In this document: positions 29,921-33,398 of the stretch, piece after piece
Layout: every line of letters starts with the position of its first letter
Numbering within the stretch: position 1 is the first letter of the stretch
DNA from: a virus
Direction: 5' to 3' (one strand)
Virus record (IMG/VR): IMGVR_UViG_3300017726_000034
Location: 1-33,398 of that record
Length of the DNA stretch: 33,398 bases
Position numbers and translations under genes: made by a program
The notes under the pieces: generated by a model
The model's input: only the letters and a program-made list of their open reading frames with translations
The model's database searches: none
What the model was told of the DNA's origin: nothing

Positions 29921-30517
29921 TTAGAACCTGACGTTTAAGAAATCATCTGCCTGTATCTGGTCTGGGTAGCCTTCCATCGCGTCCATACCACGCGCTTCCT
30001 TCAAACGCTCATTGTATAGCGCCATGATGGCCTGTGAGACGCCGTTGCTACCTGTGATGGCGTATGCAGTCTCTCCCGCCAAACGGTGCGCTATGGTGCC
30101 TGAAAGCAGCGTATCAAACTCTTCTGTGTCTGTGATACGTGCGATGTAGGTGATCTTGCAGGTACTTTCATTGCTCAGAACCTTGCGACCTTCGATCTTG
30201 AACATGACGTTGCTGTCGTATGCAGCTAACTCGTTGTTGACGTTGCTGTTCCAAAAAGACAAAACCCGCAAGCAAAACGGATCTGTGGGCAACGTAAATT
30301 GATGATTGAAGCCAAATGCAGGGGCATCGCTGTCTTTTGCCAGTTCCTTGCGAGTGATTGCGCAGTTCCAAGGGTGCGCACGCAGGACATGATCCCTGAC
30401 AGTTTCAAAGCGCCTATTACACAAACGCGCTTCTTTGGAGTTTTCGGTGAGTGATGTAATAGTTGCTGCACCCAGCAAATCCATAGCTTCGTTACAGATA
30501 TCAACGACAGACGGCAT
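29921..30517 (-). CDS. Tail tubular protein A (T7 gp11-like adaptor)
   Basis: A 198-residue adaptor between portal and tail. VVDICNEAMDLLGAATITSL and ARLCNRRFETVRDHVLRAHP then WNCAITRKEL are the family's conserved start; FTLPTDPFCLRVLSFW follows. A 12-fold ring on the portal is expected. Ends one base before the tubular B start. It begins just after the hairpin at 30541-30559. Confidence 0.93.
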   Translation of the reverse strand: MPSVVDICNEAMDLLGAATITSLTENSKEARLCNRRFETVRDHVLRAHPWNCAITRKELAKDSDAPAFGFNHQFTLPTDPFCLRVLSFWNSNVNNELAAYDSNVMFKIEGRKVLSNESTCKITYIARITDTEEFDTLLSGTIAHRLAGETAYAITGSNGVSQAIMALYNERLKEARGMDAMEGYPDQIQADDFLNVRF

Positions 30518-30534
30518 CGCACACCTCTCAATGG

Positions 30535-30559
30535 AAAGAAGGGGCGGCGAACCGCCCCC
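30535..30559 (-). terminator. Terminator-like hairpin inside the late block
   Basis: On the minus strand GGGGCGG, loop TTCG, CCGCCCC (30559-30541 with one extra G) is followed by TTCTTTCC. It lies between the capsid/decoration genes and the tail genes. A partial terminator here would give more capsid than tail message. The U-tract is imperfect, so leakage is expected. Confidence 0.72.
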
Positions 30560-30565
30560 TCCATG

Positions 30566-31048
30566 TTAGTTCACAACGTAGTGAATAATGAACGACATAT
30601 CGCCGCCAGTTCCACCAGTTGCATTGAAGGTCACTGCTACATAGTAGTAGCCGCCTGGGTCAGCCGATGCTCCTGCGTTTTCCCAAAGCTGTGCGCCGAT
30701 AGTGTTAATATCAGCAGCTTCAGTGCGCAGGTCTGCAACCGCAGTCGTGCCATCAGCAACAGAAGTGGCGTAGAAATCTTCATCTACGACAGTGCCGTCA
30801 GTCTGATACAAGCCCACGTTGAAGGTACAGCTACCACCCAGCGCATCTGCTGCAACTGAAATTGCAGTGATAGACGCATTGGAAGGCAGAGGTGCCAGCA
30901 TGACGATATCGTTGTCAGTGCTGTCGCCAGCCGCCAGAGCAATACTACCCTGTGCAACACGCAGTACACCGTGAAGCTCGTGTGCCTCACTGAATACCTG
31001 CGGGGACGCTTCAAAGTTAGCGACCAGAGTCGAGTTCTTCGTAGTCAT
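30566..31048 (-). CDS. Putative capsid decoration or minor head protein
   Basis: A 160-residue beta-rich protein: TLVANFEASPQVFSEAHELH, LRVAQGSIALAAGDSTDNDI, TISVAADALGGSCTFN-like strands and a terminal GGYYYVAVTFNATGGT. Similar proteins lie directly downstream of major capsid genes in marine podoviruses and are usually virion components. It shares the capsid gene's upstream message and comes before the terminator-like hairpin, which suggests high expression. Confidence 0.72.
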   Translation of the reverse strand: MTTKNSTLVANFEASPQVFSEAHELHGVLRVAQGSIALAAGDSTDNDIVMLAPLPSNASITAISVAADALGGSCTFNVGLYQTDGTVVDEDFYATSVADGTTAVADLRTEAADINTIGAQLWENAGASADPGGYYYVAVTFNATGGTGGDMSFIIHYVVN

Positions 31049-31063
31049 GGTTTATCTCTCCTC

Positions 31064-31942
31064 TTAGTCTGGGGTTTCGTCACAGAAGATCTGCACAACC
31101 TTGTCTTCCTCCATGCGCACCGATCCGATGCTCATGCAGTAATAGACCTGAGTTGCGTATCCCTTGTCGGCGCGTTCATCAATGCGTGCGCTGATGTCTT
31201 TGCCAACACCAAGGGTCAGACCATCTTCAGCCCATGCAAAACACTTACGAATATCGTTAGAGTCCACGGACAGACGGTTGGACATGATGAATTGGAAGCC
31301 CATGAAGGTATCCAGATCACCTTGGACGAGAGCCTTTACAGTGTTGAAGTCGCTGCTGGTGACCGTTGTGTCGCCAAGAAGGTCTTCAATCTGCTTTGGG
31401 CCTACCGCGATATAACGCGGAATCGACGGATCAACGTCATTGAGATCCATCTTACGCTTTGCTTCACGCAGCTTGGCAAGAGTCAGACCGTCGTTGGACG
31501 ATGCGGAACCTACCGAGTTTGCTGTTGCGTCAAGCGTTGCGCTGCCAGAACCAGTCTCGCCAGTGTTGGCGGTGCCGGTTGCAGCAGTGATAATGACATC
31601 ATCCATCGCACGACCCATTGCTGCGGCAGCAGCGCGTGCATAGGAAGAGGTCGGGTCAATGAGCATACGTACCTTGTCCTGATCATCTACGAGATCTGCG
31701 TACTCATAGTCCGCAAGGCTCAGACGACGCCTGTCATGGGGTGTGTCCATCTGGGGGGTATCGGCATGGCGGCTGGTGCGCAGGGCAGCAGTAGCCGAAC
31801 CGATCTGGTCGATGAAGGCATTTTTACCAACAACATTCTCAACGCGAACCGCATCACGCAGACGGGAACCCATCTGCTGTGAAAGCATCTGCACGTTTGC
31901 AGAGTACTGTTGCACAAATGCCGTAGTGACTTGTGTAGACAT
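31064..31942 (-). CDS. Major capsid protein
   Basis: A 292-residue capsid protein of the Phage_capsid_2 type (HK97 fold expected). STQVTTAFVQQYSANVQMLS QQ continues to GSRLRDAVRVENVVGKNAFI, then SRHADTPQMDTPHDRRRLSL and YEYADLVDDQDKVRMLIDPT. These blocks are strongly conserved in the family. A very good ribosome site (TAGGAGG) precedes the ATG. Lies between a small gene after the scaffold and the decoration-like gene. Confidence 0.95.
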   Translation of the reverse strand: MSTQVTTAFVQQYSANVQMLSQQMGSRLRDAVRVENVVGKNAFIDQIGSATAALRTSRHADTPQMDTPHDRRRLSLADYEYADLVDDQDKVRMLIDPTSSYARAAAAAMGRAMDDVIITAATGTANTGETGSGSATLDATANSVGSASSNDGLTLAKLREAKRKMDLNDVDPSIPRYIAVGPKQIEDLLGDTTVTSSDFNTVKALVQGDLDTFMGFQFIMSNRLSVDSNDIRKCFAWAEDGLTLGVGKDISARIDERADKGYATQVYYCMSIGSVRMEEDKVVQIFCDETPD

Positions 31943-31963
31943 TGGTCTACCTCCTAACTACAG

Positions 31964-32200
31964 TTACATTTTGGCGATTTGCGGTGTGCTACCCTTGCGG
32001 ACACTCCTGGCCTTTTTGGCTGGCGTCAAGCCGCCGTCTTTCCGGCTGTCATCAGGACGACTTTCGACGCTACCCTGTGTTACCCAATCATAGTACATTT
32101 GTGCCATGTGGGCAGGATTCATGATATCACGTTGGGTGCCAAACTCAATGGCTATCCTAAGACACTCCAAACGTAGCTCAATTTGTTCCTCATCTGTCAT
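31964..32200 (-). CDS. Hypothetical protein between scaffold and capsid genes
   Basis: A 78-residue protein: MTDEEQIELRLECLRIAIEF then GTQRDIMNPAHMAQMYYDWV, followed by a disordered basic tail. Helical N-terminal half. Overlaps the scaffold gene by 11 bases. Perhaps an assembly factor; similar small proteins accompany capsid genes in related phages but I cannot name the family. Confidence 0.72.
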   Translation of the reverse strand: MTDEEQIELRLECLRIAIEFGTQRDIMNPAHMAQMYYDWVTQGSVESRPDDSRKDGGLTPAKKARSVRKGSTPQIAKM

Positions 32201-33035
32201 GGATCATGCTCATCAGTTCTTGCATGTGATTGATGGCATTTTGCCGTGCCGTGACATTCTTGCTGTCCCAATACGCATGACTCTTATCGTTCATGATTGC
32301 GTCAATTTCAGACTGCGCTTGCTTCGGTGTCATGCCATAGTTTGCAGACGCACCGTCAATGCTGTCTTCGCTGGTTACAGTAGACTTAAAGTCTGCCATA
32401 GCCGCGAAAGCCTTGATAAAGGCAGGATGGTTGCCAACCAAAGTGCCGTCTGACAACTGCATATCAAGGATGCCGTCACCAGCAAACTCACGCGCTGCAC
32501 CTGATGCAGCATTGAGCTTCGCATCATAGTTATTGCCCCACTCACGACGCAGTTCAGCTTCTGTGTTAGACGCCTGATCTGCCACTGTTTGCTGTATTTG
32601 CTCCGCAGAGTTAGACACAGTAGAACGATAGTATTCCAAAACGCCTTGTGCTTGTTGTGGCGTAAGACGCAATTGATGGGCGATATCTGCGTATTGTGAA
32701 GCAATGTCTTCAGTAATCACATTGCCATCTGCTTTGATTTCATAGCCACCTGGGGCCTCTGGGCGGCCAAGCCGGCCATAAATGTTGTCGAGATCTTCGT
32801 CTGTTGGGTTGATGGGCAGCGGGATTTTCTCCGAGCCAATCAATCTTTGTGCGTTGACGTATGAACGCGCTAGGTTTTCCACATCCTTGATAGGCCCAAA
32901 GCTAGGGTGTTCGCGGATATCCTCCGGTATCATGGTCAAGAAGTCGTTACCAGACCCGCCCTGCGCTACCTCTGCCGGTGTTTCCATCGGCGCAGCATCA
33001 GGCTGGGCTACCTGTTCAGCCACTTGTTCTGACAT
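32190..33035 (-). CDS. Capsid scaffolding protein
   Basis: A 281-residue protein: Gln/Pro/Ala-rich start (MSEQVAEQVAQPDAAPMETP), then FLTMIPEDIREHPSFGPIKD with VENLARSYVNAQRLIGSEKI, LGRPEAPGGYEI and a long helical C-terminal part. The IPEDIR...P.....D...LA.SYV.AQ..IG..K...P block is typical of podovirus scaffolds upstream of the capsid gene. It should guide capsid assembly and leave before packaging. Confidence 0.92.
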   Translation of the reverse strand: MSEQVAEQVAQPDAAPMETPAEVAQGGSGNDFLTMIPEDIREHPSFGPIKDVENLARSYVNAQRLIGSEKIPLPINPTDEDLDNIYGRLGRPEAPGGYEIKADGNVITEDIASQYADIAHQLRLTPQQAQGVLEYYRSTVSNSAEQIQQTVADQASNTEAELRREWGNNYDAKLNAASGAAREFAGDGILDMQLSDGTLVGNHPAFIKAFAAMADFKSTVTSEDSIDGASANYGMTPKQAQSEIDAIMNDKSHAYWDSKNVTARQNAINHMQELMSMIHDR

Positions 33036-33239
33036 TTAGTCCTCACTCATCATGTTGTAGATATGAAGGATTACTGCACGTTTGCCTTCTTCAAACGCTG
33101 TGGCATTTGCATCTCCCGCCACATAGCTTGAAGCACGCCAGTTACAGCGTGCCTCAAGATCTCGTAGTACCTGTTCACCAGCGTGATCACTAAACACGCC
33201 CTTGTACATCTCTCGCAGCTTCTTAACTTCCACCGCCAT
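33036..33239 (-). CDS. Bbp19-like small protein
   Basis: A 67-residue protein: YKGVFSDHAGEQVLRDLEAR, Cys-Asn, then SYVAGDANATAFEEGKRAVI and LHIYNMM. The pattern F....G..VL.DL...C.......D...TAF.EG.R...L.I resembles Bordetella phage BPP-1 Bbp19-type proteins (from memory). It overlaps the portal 3' end by 17 bases and is followed directly by the scaffold gene. Role unknown. Confidence 0.8.
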   Translation of the reverse strand: MAVEVKKLREMYKGVFSDHAGEQVLRDLEARCNWRASSYVAGDANATAFEEGKRAVILHIYNMMSED

Positions 33240-33398
33240 CGCTAACCATCCTCACTGCTTGTGCGGCCTGTGCAGCCGTATAAACGTCTTCTGCGCCTTG
33301 TTGACGCTCTAGCTCCGCTTGCTGTGCGGCGGCACGCTGCTGGCGCTGTTGATCGACCTGAGCTTGCGGCAACAGTACATCTTTCGGCACACCCAAAG
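33223..33398 (-). CDS. Portal protein, C-terminal part
   Basis: Continuation of the portal gene from the left end of the window; bases 33377-33398 repeat bases 1-22. From VPKD the frame continues VLLPQAQVDQQRQQRAAAQQ, then AELERQQGAEDVYTAAQAAQ and ends VRMVSDGGGS with TAA at 33225-33223. Gln/Ala-rich tails are usual for these portals. Confidence 0.94.
   Translation of the reverse strand, partial: LGVPKDVLLPQAQVDQQRQQRAAAQQAELERQQGAEDVYTAAQAAQAVRMVSDGGGS
33377..33398. repeat. Right copy of 22-bp terminal direct repeat
   Basis: Identical to bases 1-22. Removing one copy gives a 33,376-bp circle in which the portal gene is intact. Confidence 0.93.

Noticed and set aside
30971-31882. Plus-strand 303-codon frame opposite the capsid gene
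   Set aside because: Antisense shadow of the clearly conserved major capsid gene; Cys/Val-rich composition unlike a real protein.
32041-32075. Minus-strand CGAAA, GTC and CTGATGA close together
   Set aside because: Only six bases separate GAAA from CTGATGA, leaving no room for stems III and I; it is coding sequence.
1-33398. tRNA genes
   Set aside because: No cloverleaf with a T-loop signature was noticed in the gene-free segments; a tRNAscan run would settle it.

Overview
This window is a complete, or very nearly complete, tailed-phage genome with a podovirus-type (short-tailed, T7-like virion) gene set. The first 22 bases (1-22) recur exactly as the last 22 (33377-33398), and the portal gene reads in frame across that join (532 codons plus stop). 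The molecule is therefore a circularised assembly of 33,376 unique bases. Base composition is near 50% G+C by eye. Most genes have good Shine-Dalgarno sites and tight stop/start overlaps. Gene families resemble those of uncultured marine podoviruses and Bordetella BPP-1-like phages; an alphaproteobacterial marine host is only a guess.

Layout. One late block on the minus strand starts at the small terminase subunit (4522), runs leftward through the large terminase, a HlyC-like acyltransferase, two small proteins and the portal, and crosses the join. It continues with a Bbp19-like protein, scaffold, major capsid, a possible decoration protein, tail tubular proteins A and B, a gp13-like protein, three internal virion proteins, a 1050-residue tail fibre with an S74 chaperone and a second fibre-like protein. 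It ends in a lysis and small-basic-protein cluster at 11620. Almost every late gene overlaps the next by 1-35 bases or is separated by only a few bases.

The plus strand holds two early-type operons. Operon 1 (4895-7250) has small genes: membrane proteins, a zinc ribbon and an XRE regulator. Operon 2 (8320-11598) is a recombination module: a RecB/Cas4-like nuclease, a Rad52/ERF-like annealing protein, an SSB-like protein with an acidic tail, an excisionase-like HTH protein and small DNA-binding candidates. It ends in a strong terminator. Between them a minus-strand cassette (7487-8231) carries an XRE repressor, a DnaJ-type zinc-knuckle protein and a PD-(D/E)XK endonuclease. I see no DNA polymerase, primase, helicase, RNA polymerase, integrase or tRNA gene, so replication and transcription must rely on the host.

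The most striking element is not a protein. In sense orientation between the second and third genes of operon 1, positions 5328-5391 contain every conserved core nucleotide of a type II hammerhead self-cleaving ribozyme with three matching stems. Cleavage is predicted after C5362. Its stem II begins on the last base of the upstream stop codon, and its catalytic CUGAUG can alternatively pair with a CAUCAG just downstream. Other unusual control elements are a duplicated AT palindrome plus TTGAC promoter unit (4804-4858 and 7395-7450), a divergent operator predicted to give a leaderless repressor mRNA (8237-8279), and a hairpin that displays the operon's Shine-Dalgarno motif in its loop (6829-6862).
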